A DNA stretch of 64,000 nt from Pseudomonadota bacterium (lineage in GTDB: Bacteria > CALINM01): assembly GCA_026418415.1 (NCBI GenBank), contig JAOABK010000006.1, positions 1 to 64,000 on the forward strand, written 5' to 3'. Positions within the stretch are counted from its first letter, which is position 1. Each line of letters opens with the position of its first letter. The position numbers and the translations under genes are program-made. The notes below the pieces were generated by a model that made no database searches, was not told where the DNA came from, and saw only the letters and a list, made by a program, of their open reading frames with translations. Of this stretch, positions 8,049 through 19,119 are shown one piece after another.

Positions 8049-8966
8049 ATGTCTAATTGGGTTATATATTTTTTTAAATATTATATAGAAACAAAAATTA
8101 ATAAAAAAAGAAAACCAATTCTTGCAGGTTATAAAATAACCTACAACTGTAATTTACAGTGTGTTCATTGTCCCTATTGGAGGAGGGTATATCCAGATCC
8201 ATCATATAAAGAAGCAATTGATATAATTAAAAAAATGCATGAGATGGGAGCCAGGATATTAATATTTGAAGGGGGAGAACCTCTTTTATGGAAAGATAAG
8301 GATGAAAACAAAAATATTCGTGATTTAATTTTGTTTGCAAAAAAGCTATTTTTTAGCGTTGGTATAACAACAAATGGTACTATTAAGCTTGTTGATATCC
8401 CCTCAGATGTGATTTGGGTAAGCTTTGATGGATTGAAAGAAACATATAAGAAGATAAGAGGGGATTTTTTTGATAGAATTATTGAAAATATTAAAAATAG
8501 TAACCATAAAAATCTCCTTGTTAATATAACTATAAATAGAATTAATGAAAATGAATTAGAAGAAATGGTCAAATTTATATCTCCCTTTGTAAAGGGTATT
8601 ACTATTCAGTTTCATTATCCCTATGGAATTAAGGAAGATGATGAACTATTTATTCCATTGCATGAAAGGCCTGCAATTATAGATAAATTGATAAATTTAA
8701 AAAAACAGGGATATCCAATATCAGATTCTTACTCAACCCTCAATGCTATGAAAGATAATAGTTGGATTTGTCATGACTGGATGCTTATTAATGCTAATCC
8801 TGATGGAACCATAACACAAGGTTGTTATTTAAAGAGTAGGGGGGAAATTCTTTGCGACATGTGTGGTTTTGCTGCACATGTGGAAATATCTAAAGCATAT
8901 GATCTTTCGTTGTCTTCTATTAACGTGGGAAGAAAAATTTTTAAATATAGGCAGATAGATGCATGA
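8049..8966 (+). CDS. radical SAM protein with extra C-terminal cysteines
   Basis: The CxxxCxxC cluster that binds the SAM-cleaving 4Fe-4S centre is CNLQCVHC, with Cys 34, 38 and 41. GGEP and a TTNGT segment follow in the usual order for the partial TIM barrel. After it come several more cysteines, WICHDW and then a CYLKS...CDMCGF region, which could hold an auxiliary cluster. The substrate is unknown. The gene overlaps lepA by four bases (ATGA), so the two are coupled. It has a promoter directly upstream and no ribosome binding site. Confidence 0.8.
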   Translation: MSNWVIYFFKYYIETKINKKRKPILAGYKITYNCNLQCVHCPYWRRVYPDPSYKEAIDIIKKMHEMGARILIFEGGEPLLWKDKDENKNIRDLILFAKKLFFSVGITTNGTIKLVDIPSDVIWVSFDGLKETYKKIRGDFFDRIIENIKNSNHKNLLVNITINRINENELEEMVKFISPFVKGITIQFHYPYGIKEDDELFIPLHERPAIIDKLINLKKQGYPISDSYSTLNAMKDNSWICHDWMLINANPDGTITQGCYLKSRGEILCDMCGFAAHVEISKAYDLSLSSINVGRKIFKYRQIDA

Positions 8967-10762
8967 ATAAAGAATTTATTAGAAATTTTTCAATTATAGC
9001 CCATATAGATCATGGGAAATCTACTTTAGCAGATAGACTGCTTGAATTTACTGGAGCGATTACTAAAAGGGAGATGCAGGAGCAGTTTCTTGATAAAATG
9101 GAATTAGAGAGAGAAAGAGGTATTACAATAAAAGCCCAGACTGTGAGGTTAAATTATAAGGCAAATGATGGTAATACCTACATACTGAATCTTATTGATA
9201 CACCTGGACATGTTGATTTTAGTTATGAAGTTTCAAGAAGTTTAGCTGCTTGTGAGGGTGCAATTTTAGTTGTTGATGCTTCTCAAGGAGTAGAGGCACA
9301 GACACTTGCTAATGTTTATTTGGCTCTTGAGAATAACTTGGAAATACTTCCAGTGATAAATAAGATAGATCTTCCTTCTGCAGAACCCGAAAGAATTAAA
9401 AGAGAAATAGAAGAGATCATAGGTCTTCCAGCAGATGAAGCAGTTCTAATCAGTGCAAAAGAAGGGATTGGTATAGATAAACTATTAGAGGAAATAGTTA
9501 AAAAGATACCGCCTCCAAAAGGGTCAGAAGATAATCCTTTAAAAGCACTGGTTTTTGATAGTTGGTATGATTCTTATCAAGGTGTCGTTACTCTTGTTAG
9601 GGTCATCGATGGCGTAATAAAAAAGGGGATGAAAATATATTTAATCCACACCCAAACAGTTTATGAAGTGGAAAAGATTGGAGTTTTTACCCCACATCCT
9701 GTTGAAGTAGATAAATTGGGAGTAGGAGAGGTTGGTTTTTTAATCACTGGCATGAAAAATATAAGGGATTGTCGTATAGGTGATACAATTACAGAGGTTG
9801 ATAGAAGAACAAAGGATCCCTTTCCCGGGTTTAAGGTTATGAAACCAATGGTTTTTTGTGGTTTATATCCTACAGTTAGTGATGATTTTGAAGAGTTAAG
9901 AGATGCCTTGTTAAAGCTTAGTCTTAATGATTCTTCCTTTGTCTTTGAACCAGAGACATCTCTTGCTTTGGGGTTTGGTTTTAGATGTGGATTTTTAGGG
10001 CTACTTCATATGGAAATTATTCAGGAGAGATTAGAGAGAGAGTATGGACTAAGTTTAATAACTACCGCCCCAACTGTTAAGTATAGAGTTATTACAACTA
10101 AAAATGAAGTTATAGAGGTGGACAATCCAAATAAGTTTCCTGAAACTCAATATATTGAAAGGATTGAAGAACCTTACATTTTAGCTCATATACACACACC
10201 AGAACAGTATCTTGGAAACATTTTAACACTTTGTCAGGAAAAAAGGGGAATTCAAAGGGATATAAAATTTATTACTAAAGATAGGGTAATTGTAGAATAT
10301 GAGTTGCCTCTTAATGAGATAGTTCTCGATTTTTATGATAGATTAAAATCAGTGAGCAAAGGATATGCCTCATTAGATTATGAATTTCTTGATTTTAAAG
10401 CATCTGATTTAATAAAATTAAATATTCTTGTTAACGGTGAAGTGGTAGATGCCCTTTCTATTATTGTACATAGAGATAAGGCTTACCAAAGAGGTAGGCA
10501 GTTAGTTGAAAAGTTAAAAGAGCTTATACCTAAACAGCTTTTTGAAGTAGTTATTCAGGCTGCTATTGGAAATAAGATTATAGCAAGAGAAAGTATAAGA
10601 CCTCTTAAAAAGAATGTTTTGGCTAAATGTTATGGTGGAGATATCACGCGTAAGAGAAAGTTATTAGAAAAGCAAAAAGAAGGTAAAAAAAGAATGAAAC
10701 AGGTAGGGAATGTAGAAATCCCACAAGAGGCTTTTTTAGCGGTATTGAAGGTTGATAAATAG
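8963..10762 (+). CDS. lepA: elongation factor 4 (LepA)
   Basis: LepA is a ribosome-bound GTPase that acts during translation, reported both as a back-translocase and in initiation or assembly. The G1 motif AHIDHGKST is at residues 13-21. [16 protein letters not shown] and NKIDLP follow as expected, and the C-terminal LepA-specific domain is present ([17 protein letters not shown]). At 599 aa it is full length. It lies just upstream of lepB, the classical lep arrangement. Confidence 0.97.
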   Translation: MNKEFIRNFSIIAHIDHGKSTLADRLLEFTGAITKREMQEQFLDKMELERERGITIKAQTVRLNYKANDGNTYILNLIDTPGHVDFSYEVSRSLAACEGAILVVDASQGVEAQTLANVYLALENNLEILPVINKIDLPSAEPERIKREIEEIIGLPADEAVLISAKEGIGIDKLLEEIVKKIPPPKGSEDNPLKALVFDSWYDSYQGVVTLVRVIDGVIKKGMKIYLIHTQTVYEVEKIGVFTPHPVEVDKLGVGEVGFLITGMKNIRDCRIGDTITEVDRRTKDPFPGFKVMKPMVFCGLYPTVSDDFEELRDALLKLSLNDSSFVFEPETSLALGFGFRCGFLGLLHMEIIQERLEREYGLSLITTAPTVKYRVITTKNEVIEVDNPNKFPETQYIERIEEPYILAHIHTPEQYLGNILTLCQEKRGIQRDIKFITKDRVIVEYELPLNEIVLDFYDRLKSVSKGYASLDYEFLDFKASDLIKLNILVNGEVVDALSIIVHRDKAYQRGRQLVEKLKELIPKQLFEVVIQAAIGNKIIARESIRPLKKNVLAKCYGGDITRKRKLLEKQKEGKKRMKQVGNVEIPQEAFLAVLKVDK

Positions 10763-10771
10763 GAGGTTGAA

Positions 10772-11434
10772 TTGAAAGAGCAAGAAGAAAAAACCAAATC
10801 CACACAAAAAAAAGGTAAATTAAGAGAAACTATTGAATCTATTTTAGTTGCCCTTTTTTTTGCATTATTAATAAGAACTTTTGTAGTCCAGGCTTTTAAA
10901 ATACCATCTGGTTCAATGGAACCAACTTTATTAGTTGGAGATTATTTGTTAGTAAATAAATTTATTTATGGTTATAAATTCCCTTTTATTAATAAAAGGG
11001 TTCTATCTTTCAAAAAACCAGACAGGGGAGATGTTGTTGTATTCAAGTATCCTGTTGATCCTGATAAAGATTTTATAAAGAGAGTTGTTGCAATAGAGGG
11101 GGATACAGTTGAAATAAGAAATAAAAAGCTCTATATAAATAATCAATTGTTTGAGATCCCTCAAGCTGTTTATAGAGATTCAGTTATTATTCCAAAGGAG
11201 TTAGCGCCAAGAGATAATTATGGTCCTGTTAAAGTGCCTAAGGATAGTCTTTTTGTAATGGGTGACAATAGAGACTCAAGTTTAGATAGTAGATTTTGGG
11301 GTTTTGTTCATTTAAATGATCTACGAGGGAAGGCACTAATAATCTATTGGTCCTTTGATTCTAATAATGAATACCCCATATTTAGATTGGATAAGAAAAT
11401 ACGCTTTAATAGAATTGGAAAACTTATATATTAA
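10772..11434 (+). CDS. lepB: signal peptidase I
   Basis: This peptidase removes Sec and Tat signal peptides at the outer face of the inner membrane. One N-terminal membrane helix (about residues 21-41) precedes the catalytic serine in PSGSMEPT (S48). The general-base lysine is K103 in DFIKRVVAIEGD, and MGDNRDSSLDSR is the conserved box E. The start is TTG, supported by AGGAGG at 10761-10766, 5 nt upstream. The length of 220 aa is normal. It probably shares an mRNA with lepA and lysS. Confidence 0.96.
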   Translation: MKEQEEKTKSTQKKGKLRETIESILVALFFALLIRTFVVQAFKIPSGSMEPTLLVGDYLLVNKFIYGYKFPFINKRVLSFKKPDRGDVVVFKYPVDPDKDFIKRVVAIEGDTVEIRNKKLYINNQLFEIPQAVYRDSVIIPKELAPRDNYGPVKVPKDSLFVMGDNRDSSLDSRFWGFVHLNDLRGKALIIYWSFDSNNEYPIFRLDKKIRFNRIGKLIY

Positions 11435-11443
11435 GGAGCAGGA

Positions 11444-12934
11444 ATGGAAGAAAATATCCTCATCGAATCTAAAAAAAATAAGTTAAAGAAGATGCTTGCA
11501 TTAGGTTTAAATCCCTATCCCAATGATTTTAAACCCAATATTCATACAGCGAAGATAAAAGATATGTACGAGTCTAAGAGTAAAGAAGAAATGCATAACC
11601 CATCAGATTTTCCAGAATTTTCAATTGCTGGAAGGGTAATGGGTTTGAGGAGTTTTGGTAAATCAACTTTTGCACATATAAAAGATGCTTCGGGCAAAAT
11701 TCAAATTTTCTTTCAAAAAGCTACTTTAGGTGAAGAGTATGATAAAGTTTTAGAGCTTTTAGATGTTGGTGATATTTTAGGCATTAAGGGCAGACCTTTT
11801 AAAACTAAAACTGGCGAACTAACTCTCAATGTTGAGTTTTGTAAGTTTCTTTGTAAATCAATAAGACCTTTGCCAGAAAAATGGCATGGTCTTGTTGACA
11901 TTGAGACAAGATATAGACAGAGGTACCTAGATTTTATTGTAAATGAAGAGGTTAAAAAAGTTTTTGAAAAAAGAATTAAAATGATAAAACTCATAAGAAA
12001 GTTTTTTGATGATAAAGGATTTTTTGAAGTAGAAACACCAATGATGCATCAAATAGTTGGTGGTGCTACTGCAAAGCCCTTTAAAACCTATCACAATGCT
12101 CTTGATATGGAATTATATTTAAGAATAGCGCCAGAACTTTATCTAAAGAGGCTTATTGTTGGAGGTTTTGAAAGGGTATATGAGATAAATAGAAACTTCA
12201 GAAATGAAGGAATTTCAACTCAACATAATCCTGAATTTACAATGTTAGAGTTTTACATGGCCTATGCTACATATGAAGATTTAATGATGCTAACTGAAGA
12301 ACTTTTATCTTACCTCGCATTAGAATTAAATGGTCAACTTAAAGTAGAATATGGTGATAAAATTATTGATTTTACGCCTCCATTTAAAAGATACACAATG
12401 GAAGAAGCCTTAAAAGAACTGGGAGGTGTTGATATTAATGATTTAAAAGATTTAGAGGTTTGTAAAAAGATTGCAAAATCACTTAATATTGAACTAAAAG
12501 GATTCGAAGGAAGAGGAAAAATTATTACTGAAATCTTTGAAAAAACTGTTGAAGATAAACTAATACAGCCAACTTTTATAACCCATTTTCCTGTAGAGGT
12601 CTCACCTCTTGCAAGGAGAAATGCTGAAAATCCGGAGGTAACAGATAGGTTCGAGTTATATATAGCGGGAAGAGAAATAGCAAATGCCTTTTCAGAGCTA
12701 AATGATCCAGAGGATCAAAAAAACCGCTTTTTACATCAACTTGAGAATAAGATGAAAGGAGATGAGGAAGCAGGGGAGTATGACTATGATTATATTAGGG
12801 CACTTGAATATGGTATGCCACCTACAGCTGGCGAAGGGATAGGAATTGATAGATTAGCAATGCTTTTAACAAATTCTCATTCAATAAGAGACGTGATTTT
12901 ATTTCCTCTATTGAAACCGGAAAAACATCCATGA
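11444..12934 (+). CDS. lysS: lysyl-tRNA synthetase, class II
   Basis: The protein has an N-terminal OB-fold anticodon-binding domain (SIAGRVMGLRSFGKSTFAHI) and a class II catalytic core. Motif 2 appears as FERVYEINRNFRNEG and motif 3 as GIGIDRLAM. Its 496 aa match the bacterial LysS. An AAGGAG sequence lies just upstream of the ATG. The 3' end overlaps the lolC-type gene by four bases, tying a housekeeping synthetase to the envelope operon. Confidence 0.97.
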   Translation: MEENILIESKKNKLKKMLALGLNPYPNDFKPNIHTAKIKDMYESKSKEEMHNPSDFPEFSIAGRVMGLRSFGKSTFAHIKDASGKIQIFFQKATLGEEYDKVLELLDVGDILGIKGRPFKTKTGELTLNVEFCKFLCKSIRPLPEKWHGLVDIETRYRQRYLDFIVNEEVKKVFEKRIKMIKLIRKFFDDKGFFEVETPMMHQIVGGATAKPFKTYHNALDMELYLRIAPELYLKRLIVGGFERVYEINRNFRNEGISTQHNPEFTMLEFYMAYATYEDLMMLTEELLSYLALELNGQLKVEYGDKIIDFTPPFKRYTMEEALKELGGVDINDLKDLEVCKKIAKSLNIELKGFEGRGKIITEIFEKTVEDKLIQPTFITHFPVEVSPLARRNAENPEVTDRFELYIAGREIANAFSELNDPEDQKNRFLHQLENKMKGDEEAGEYDYDYIRALEYGMPPTAGEGIGIDRLAMLLTNSHSIRDVILFPLLKPEKHP

Positions 12935-14184
12935 AAATGCCCTTTGAATTTTTTATTGCTCTACGATACTTAAGAGCCAAAAGGAAGCAAACTTTTATAT
13001 CCTTTATCACTTTTATTTCAATTCTTGGCGTAATTCTTGGTGTTATGGCGTTGATAGTTGTACTTTCGGTTATGTCTGGTTTTCAGACTGCCTTGCGAGA
13101 AAAGATACTTGGAACAAATGCCCACGTAATAGTTTTAAACTATGAAGGATACTTTAAAAATTATAATGAGTTAATTGATAGTATTAAGAAAAAAGAAGAT
13201 GTTGTTGATGCAGCTCCTTTTATAATTACTCAAGTTCTATTATCAAGCAAAGAAAGGGCTTACGGTGTAGTTTTAAGAGGAATTGATGTTGAAAAACAAG
13301 CTAAAGTAACAAATTTAGAAAAGCAGATTAAAAGCGGAAGATTAGCAGATTTAAATGATAATGGGAGGGAAAATAACTTACTTATAGGCAAAGAACTCGC
13401 GCGAAACCTTAACCTCTATTTAGGGGATAATATAACTGTTATATTACCAATGGGTCAGATGACTCCGATGGGGATGATACCGAAGATGTTGACATTCAAG
13501 GTTGTAGGAATCTTTGAGACTGGTATGTTTGAATATGATTCGAATCTTGTTTATGCAAATCTTCACTCCGTTCAGAAATTGTTAGAAATAGGAGATACTG
13601 TTACTGGTATAGAAGTGAAGGTAAAAGACATTTTAAAGGCAGATATTATAGGCTTAGAAATTCAAAAAATGCTTGGCTTTCCATTTAAAGTTAGAAACTG
13701 GAAAGAAATGAATAAAAATCTATTTTCTGCTTTAAAGTTAGAGAAAACAGCCCTGTTTATTATTCTTCTTTTGATTGTACTTGTTGCAGCTTTTAATATC
13801 ATTACAACGCTTGTAATGCTTGTAATGGAAAAAAACAAAGATATAGCAATATTGAAATCCATGGGGGCAACTCATAAGAGTATTGGTAAAATATTTATTC
13901 TTCAGGGAGTTATTATAGGAATTGTGGGCACATTTATTGGTGGTTTTTTAGGAGTATTGATATCTTTAAATCTCCATGGTATTGTAAGTTTTATAGAAAG
14001 GACCTTTAAAGTAGAATTGCTTGCAAGGGATGTTTATTTCATAGATAAATTTCCATCACAAGTAGATAGCCTTGATGTGTTTTTGGTATGCCTTTTTTCA
14101 TTTCTAATATGTTTTTTAGCAACACTTTATCCAGCAAGACAGGCTTCTAAAATGGATCCAGCTGAGGTTTTAAGATATGAATGA
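12931..14184 (+). CDS. lolC: lipoprotein-releasing ABC transporter permease (LolC/LolE family)
   Basis: LolC/E-type permeases extract outer-membrane lipoproteins from the inner membrane and hand them to LolA. The N-terminus (FIALRYLRAKRKQTFISFIT) is highly typical and runs into the first membrane helix. A large periplasmic domain follows, then three more helices in the last 150 residues, with EKNKDIAILKSMGA between them. Only one permease gene is present beside lolD, so the complex may use a homodimer (LolF type) unless a second gene lies elsewhere. Confidence 0.93.
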   Translation: MKMPFEFFIALRYLRAKRKQTFISFITFISILGVILGVMALIVVLSVMSGFQTALREKILGTNAHVIVLNYEGYFKNYNELIDSIKKKEDVVDAAPFIITQVLLSSKERAYGVVLRGIDVEKQAKVTNLEKQIKSGRLADLNDNGRENNLLIGKELARNLNLYLGDNITVILPMGQMTPMGMIPKMLTFKVVGIFETGMFEYDSNLVYANLHSVQKLLEIGDTVTGIEVKVKDILKADIIGLEIQKMLGFPFKVRNWKEMNKNLFSALKLEKTALFIILLLIVLVAAFNIITTLVMLVMEKNKDIAILKSMGATHKSIGKIFILQGVIIGIVGTFIGGFLGVLISLNLHGIVSFIERTFKVELLARDVYFIDKFPSQVDSLDVFLVCLFSFLICFLATLYPARQASKMDPAEVLRYE

Positions 14185-14860
14185 TACTGTGATTGAAGTT
14201 AAAAATCTAAGAAAAATTTTTCTTTCTCCCTCAGGTGAGGATTTAGAAATACTTAAAAATATTAACTTTTCACTAAAAGCTGGGCACACTTGTTCAATTG
14301 TGGGTGCTTCTGGTGCGGGAAAAACTACATTTCTTCATATATTGGGCCTTCTTGATAGTCCCACAGGAGGAGAAATTCTTTACTTTGGTAGTGATGTTAG
14401 TTTATTCTCCTCCGATGAAAAGGCTGATTTTAGAAATAAAAACATAGGGTTTGTATTTCAAATGCATTATTTACTTCCCGAGTTCACTGCATTAGAAAAT
14501 GCAATAATGCCCCTGTTAATCAGAGGAGTATCAATTAAAGAAGCCTATACTCAGGCTTTAGAGCTTTTTGAAACAGTAAGTTTAACACATAGATTAAACC
14601 ATAAGCCTGGACAGCTTTCCGGTGGAGAGCAACAAAGAGTTGCACTTATACGAGCTTTTATAACTAAACCCAAAGTGATACTTGCAGATGAACCTACTGG
14701 TAATTTAGATAAAAAAAATGCTATGATTGTCACAGAACTTTTTTTAAAGTTGAATAAAATTTATAATACCTCCATAATACTTGTAACTCATAATGATGAA
14801 TTAGCAGGAATGATGCAAGAGAAGTATAAAATAGATGATGGAGTGCTAATGACTATATGA
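14177..14860 (+). CDS. lolD: lipoprotein-releasing ABC transporter ATP-binding protein
   Basis: This is an ABC ATPase of the LolD/MacB group that powers lipoprotein release. The Walker A is GASGAGKTT, the Q-loop [12 protein letters not shown] matches LolD, the signature is [10 protein letters not shown] and the Walker [13 protein letters not shown]. It overlaps the permease by eight bases and bamA by four, so the three envelope genes are tightly coupled. The length, 227 aa, is normal. Confidence 0.95.
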   Translation: MNDTVIEVKNLRKIFLSPSGEDLEILKNINFSLKAGHTCSIVGASGAGKTTFLHILGLLDSPTGGEILYFGSDVSLFSSDEKADFRNKNIGFVFQMHYLLPEFTALENAIMPLLIRGVSIKEAYTQALELFETVSLTHRLNHKPGQLSGGEQQRVALIRAFITKPKVILADEPTGNLDKKNAMIVTELFLKLNKIYNTSIILVTHNDELAGMMQEKYKIDDGVLMTI

Positions 14861-17130
14861 GAAAGAAAATCTTGTTAACTATTTGTTTAATGTTTATAAC
14901 CTTTTTAAACACCTATGCACAAACTGAGGTTATAAAGAAAATTAGTATAGAAGGGGTTAGAATTATTGAAAAAAGTGCTGTTTTAAACAAGCTTGATACT
15001 AAAATAAATGAAGTTCTTGATGAGGATAAAATAAGTGATGACTTAAAAAGAATCTACAAAATGGGATTTTTTTCAGATGTTTATGTAGAGAAGGTCTACG
15101 GTGATGAGGGATTACATTTAAAATTTATTGTAAAAGAAAAACCGTATATAAGAGAAATTAGATTCAAGGGAAATAAAGAGTTTTCAGAAGATGATTTAAA
15201 AACCCAGATATCTACTAAAAGATTTAGTTTTATGGATGAAAAAAAGTTAAAAGATGACGTTGAAAAAATCATCAAACAATATAAAGAAAAGGGGTACTAT
15301 TTTGTTGAAGTAAAATATTCTATTGATACCTATAAGGATAGACCGGGAGATATTGTTGTCACATTTGACATAAATGAAGGCAAAAAAGTCCGAATAGATA
15401 AGATAGTTTTTAAAGGTCTCAATAAATTTCCCGCCAGTAAATTAAAGAAGGTAATGGAGACAAAGGAGTCATGGCTTTTCTCATGGATAACTGGAAGTGG
15501 AACTTATAAAGAAGATGTAATGAAAGATGATTATGAAAGAATCAAAGAATTTTATAGTAACGAAGGATATTTAGAAGCAAAAGTTATAAACCATAATGTT
15601 TATCTTAATAAGAAAAAAGATGGATTAATTGTGGAAATAGAGGTTTATGAGGGAGAAAAATATTTTGTTGTTGATGTAGGGATAAGTGGTGATGCAAAGG
15701 AATATGAAAAGGAATTATTGCCTCTATTAAAACTAAAGAAAAATGAAGTCTATAAAGTTTCCAATATTAGAGATGACATTTCATTTCTTGTAGAGTATAT
15801 GGGTAATAAAGGATATGCCTATGCAAACACTGAACCGCTTTTTGATGTGGATGAAAAAAATCATACAGTCAGAATAGATTATCATGTTACTAAAGGTAAA
15901 CTAGTTCAAATAAATAGGATTATAATTGAGGGTAACACAAAGACGAGAGACAATGTGATAAGAAGGGAATTAAACATTATAGAAGGAGATCTCTATAATG
16001 CAAGTAGTCTAAAGAAAAGTAGAATCAAGCTTAACAGATTGGGGTATTTTGAAGACCTGAACTTCGTTCCCCAAAGAATAGAATACGAAAAACCAGAAAG
16101 TGAAGATCAAGATTTAATGGATGTGTTAATAAGAGTAAAAGAGAGACCCACAGGTTTCCTTACCTTTGGTGTAGGATATAGCTCAGTTGATCAGTTTATG
16201 GGCTCTTTACAGGTCTCACAAAATAATTTATTTGGCAAGGGACAAAAGTTATCTGCAAAGCTCCAGATAGGTAGTAAAACTCAGGAATATGATGTCAGTT
16301 TTTTAGAGCCCTGGCTATTTGGAAAACCAGTATCAGGTGGGATTGATATTTTTAAAGTCAAGAGAAAATATACCGATTATACAAAAGAGAGTACTGGCTT
16401 TGGATTAAGAAGTGGTTATAGAATTAGTGATGATTGGAGTGTTACTGGAGGATATAGATTTGAAATTGCAGATGTAACGGATGTAAAAGTAACTGCTTCT
16501 CAAATTATTAAAGATCAAATTGGAAAAAGAACTACAAGCTCTATTTATGGAAATCTTATTAGAGATACGAGAAACGATGCCTTTTATCCTACAGATGGTT
16601 CAAGTTTTACCTTCTATCTTGAGTTTGCAGGTGGACCTTTGGGCGGTGATAATGATTATGTAAAAAGTGTGGTTGATTACGCCAAATATTTTTTATTGCC
16701 CTGGCAACATACAATTTCTATTCACGGTCAATATGGAATTGTTGAATCTTATGGTAGTAAAAAACTTCCTATATATGAAAGATTCTTTCTTGGGGGTATG
16801 TATACCCTTCGTGGTTTTGAAAGTAGAAGCATTGGACCAAAAGACCCAAAGACTGGCGATGTTTTAGGTGGAGATAGAGAATTATTTGGAAATATAGAAT
16901 ATATATTTCCTCTTATAAAGGAAGCAGGAGTTAGAGGTGTTTTATTCTTTGATTTTGGAAATGCCTACAATTCAAATATTTTACCGCCAGAGTTAAGATA
17001 TAGTGTTGGCGCTGGAATAAGATGGTATTCACCTATGGGACCACTAAGATTAGAATGGGGTAAGAACCTTAATCCCAAACGTGATGAAAAGAGCAGTAAA
17101 TGGGAATTTTCAATAGGTACAATATTCTGA
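14857..17130 (+). CDS. bamA: outer membrane protein assembly factor BamA
   Basis: BamA inserts beta-barrel proteins into the outer membrane. A signal peptide of about 21 residues (cleavage near TYAQ) is followed by five POTRA repeats to about residue 420, each with the pattern I.G...s...l..l. The C-terminal Omp85 barrel contains the loop-6 motif RGFESRSIGP, and the chain ends in Phe (SIGTIF), as required for barrel recognition. The 757-residue length is typical. It is followed by ompH, the usual order. Confidence 0.96.
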   Translation: MRKKILLTICLMFITFLNTYAQTEVIKKISIEGVRIIEKSAVLNKLDTKINEVLDEDKISDDLKRIYKMGFFSDVYVEKVYGDEGLHLKFIVKEKPYIREIRFKGNKEFSEDDLKTQISTKRFSFMDEKKLKDDVEKIIKQYKEKGYYFVEVKYSIDTYKDRPGDIVVTFDINEGKKVRIDKIVFKGLNKFPASKLKKVMETKESWLFSWITGSGTYKEDVMKDDYERIKEFYSNEGYLEAKVINHNVYLNKKKDGLIVEIEVYEGEKYFVVDVGISGDAKEYEKELLPLLKLKKNEVYKVSNIRDDISFLVEYMGNKGYAYANTEPLFDVDEKNHTVRIDYHVTKGKLVQINRIIIEGNTKTRDNVIRRELNIIEGDLYNASSLKKSRIKLNRLGYFEDLNFVPQRIEYEKPESEDQDLMDVLIRVKERPTGFLTFGVGYSSVDQFMGSLQVSQNNLFGKGQKLSAKLQIGSKTQEYDVSFLEPWLFGKPVSGGIDIFKVKRKYTDYTKESTGFGLRSGYRISDDWSVTGGYRFEIADVTDVKVTASQIIKDQIGKRTTSSIYGNLIRDTRNDAFYPTDGSSFTFYLEFAGGPLGGDNDYVKSVVDYAKYFLLPWQHTISIHGQYGIVESYGSKKLPIYERFFLGGMYTLRGFESRSIGPKDPKTGDVLGGDRELFGNIEYIFPLIKEAGVRGVLFFDFGNAYNSNILPPELRYSVGAGIRWYSPMGPLRLEWGKNLNPKRDEKSSKWEFSIGTIF

Positions 17131-17159
17131 TATAATAAAAAAAAATTGGAGGAGATAGA

Positions 17160-17678
17160 ATGAAAAAAATTTTACTTTTTTTAACCTTTGTTCTTTTATT
17201 AATTGGTAGTGCCTTTGCTCAATCTGTAAAAATTGGTATAGTCGATATGCAAAGGGCACTTAATGAATCTAAAGAGGGAATGGAAGCTAAAAAGGAAATT
17301 TCTAAGAAAGCAGAAAACATGCAAAATGAGCTTAAACAATTACAGCAAGAGCTTGATAAATTAAAATCAGAAATCGAAAAACAAAGCTCTTTTATGAGCG
17401 AGGAAGCAAAAGCGGAAAAAGAAAAGGTTTTTCAGAAAAAACTCAGGGATTTTCAAAACAAATATAAAGAAGCACAAGAGGAGTTACAACAAAAAGATGC
17501 TGAATTAACTAAAAAAATTGTTCAACGTCTTGAGAAGATTTTACAGAAAATAGGAGAGGATGAAAAATATACAATTATATTGGAAAAAAATTCAGGTGGT
17601 ATATTTTATTTTGATAAAACTATTGACCTAACAGAAATATTAATTAAAAAGGCAAATGAGGAAACCACAAAGAAATGA
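17160..17678 (+). CDS. periplasmic chaperone OmpH/Skp
   Basis: Skp-type chaperones form jellyfish-shaped trimers that hold unfolded outer-membrane proteins. There is a clear signal peptide ([10 protein letters not shown]..., cleavage near AFAQS), then [15 protein letters not shown], the conserved first strand, and about 100 residues of charged coiled coil that form the tentacles. A strong GGAGG lies before the ATG. A TATAAT at 17131-17136 hints at an internal promoter, but its -35 is poor. The stop overlaps lpxD. Confidence 0.92.
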   Translation: MKKILLFLTFVLLLIGSAFAQSVKIGIVDMQRALNESKEGMEAKKEISKKAENMQNELKQLQQELDKLKSEIEKQSSFMSEEAKAEKEKVFQKKLRDFQNKYKEAQEELQQKDAELTKKIVQRLEKILQKIGEDEKYTIILEKNSGGIFYFDKTIDLTEILIKKANEETTKK

Positions 17679-18691
17679 AAAAATACAAGCTTTCATACAT
17701 TGCTAATTTATTAAAGGGGAGCTTATTTGGTGAAGATATTGAAATAACAGGAGTGGCTTCTATACATAATGCAAGAAGGGGAGATATTACATTCCTTTTT
17801 AATAAAAAATTCACTGAGTTGGCTGTAAAATCAGATGCTTCAGCTTTTGTTGTTTCTGAGGGTATCAAACTTGAAAATAAAAACACAATAGTTGTCAAAA
17901 ATCCATCCTATGCACAGGCTGTAATACTAAATTTGTTTTATCACCTAAGAGAATATACCCCACAAATATCTAATAAAGCTTTTGTAGCTGAGTCTGCAAA
18001 AATTGATGAGAAAGTTACAATAATGGATTTTGCTTATATTGATGAAAACGCAACTATAGAGAATGGAAGCGTTATTTATCCATTTGTTTATGTGGGTAGG
18101 AATGTTAGAATTGGCAAAAATGTAAGGATTTATCCACATGCTGTATTAATGGATGATACTATTCTTGGAGATAACGTAATAATTTCACCTGGTGCAGTTA
18201 TAGGATCTGATGGTTTTGGTTATGCCTTTGATGGAACTAAGTATATTAAAATTCCACAGGTAGGCAGGGTAGTTATAGAGGATGATGTTGAAGTAGGTGC
18301 CAATACTACGATTGATAGGGCAACTATAGATCAAACTCAAATTGGTAAGGGTACAAAGATTGATAATCTCGTCATGATCGCTCATAATGTGAATATTGGA
18401 GAAAACTGTATTATAGTAGGTCAGGTTGGTATTGCTGGGAGTGCAAAGATTGGAAATAATGCTATTTTTGGTGGGCAGGTTGGTATAGCAGATCATGCTG
18501 AGATAGGGAATAATGTTATGATAGCTGCGCAATCTGGTGTTTCTGGTAAAGTAGAAGATGGTGCAAAATTAGCAGGAACCTATGCAATTGATTTTAAAAA
18601 ATGGTTGAAAATACAAGCGATATTAAATGATCTTCCTGAATTAAAGAAAAAGATAGAACAAATTTTAAAGGGGAGTCAAAATGGTGATTGA
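17675..18691 (+). CDS. lpxD: UDP-3-O-acylglucosamine N-acyltransferase
   Basis: LpxD adds the second 3-hydroxyacyl chain, on the amino group, in lipid A synthesis. An N-terminal uridine-binding domain ([17 protein letters not shown]) is followed by a left-handed beta helix of hexapeptide repeats from about residue 100 to 310. The catalytic histidine is H237 in MIAHNVNIG. The length of 338 aa is normal. It overlaps fabZ by 11 bases. Confidence 0.96.
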   Translation: MKKYKLSYIANLLKGSLFGEDIEITGVASIHNARRGDITFLFNKKFTELAVKSDASAFVVSEGIKLENKNTIVVKNPSYAQAVILNLFYHLREYTPQISNKAFVAESAKIDEKVTIMDFAYIDENATIENGSVIYPFVYVGRNVRIGKNVRIYPHAVLMDDTILGDNVIISPGAVIGSDGFGYAFDGTKYIKIPQVGRVVIEDDVEVGANTTIDRATIDQTQIGKGTKIDNLVMIAHNVNIGENCIIVGQVGIAGSAKIGNNAIFGGQVGIADHAEIGNNVMIAAQSGVSGKVEDGAKLAGTYAIDFKKWLKIQAILNDLPELKKKIEQILKGSQNGD

Positions 18692-19112
18692 TAGTGTAGA
18701 AATTCAGAAAATATTACCCCACCGTTTTCCTTTTTTATTAGTTGATAGAGTAATTTCTTTCGAGAAAAATAAAAGGGCGGTTGGAATTAAAAATGTTACT
18801 ATTAATGAGCCATTCTTTGTAGGGCATTTTCCTATGAATCCTGTTATGCCCGGTGTTTTAATGGTAGAGGCCCTTGCGCAGGTCGCTGGTGTTCTCGTTT
18901 TAAAATCTGCAGAAAAATATGGAGTAAATGATATTTTTTTTGCGAGTATTAAAGATGTTAGATTTAGAAAAGTAGTGGTACCTGGTGATCAACTTGTAAT
19001 GGAAGTAGAATTATTAAAACAAAAAAGGAATATTTACCTATTTAGAGGCAAGATAACAGTCGATAATGTGATTGCTGTAGAAGCAGAGTTTATGGCAACA
19101 ACGCAAATGTGA
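18681..19112 (+). CDS. fabZ: 3-hydroxyacyl-ACP dehydratase FabZ
   Basis: FabZ dehydrates 3-hydroxyacyl-ACP during fatty acid elongation and so competes with LpxA and LpxD for substrate. The hot-dog fold is complete at 143 aa. The catalytic His49 sits in [12 protein letters not shown] and Glu63 in MVEALAQ. An AAGGGGAG sequence precedes the ATG inside the lpxD 3' end. Its position between lpxD and lpxA is the standard arrangement. Confidence 0.97.
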   Translation: MVIDSVEIQKILPHRFPFLLVDRVISFEKNKRAVGIKNVTINEPFFVGHFPMNPVMPGVLMVEALAQVAGVLVLKSAEKYGVNDIFFASIKDVRFRKVVVPGDQLVMEVELLKQKRNIYLFRGKITVDNVIAVEAEFMATTQM

Positions 19113-19119
19113 GGTGAAA

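Noticed and set aside
17945..18532. Open frames on the minus strand inside lpxD, rich in Tyr, Asn and Ser
   Set aside because: They mirror the hexapeptide repeats of lpxD, have no ribosome binding site and overlap a clear gene fully.
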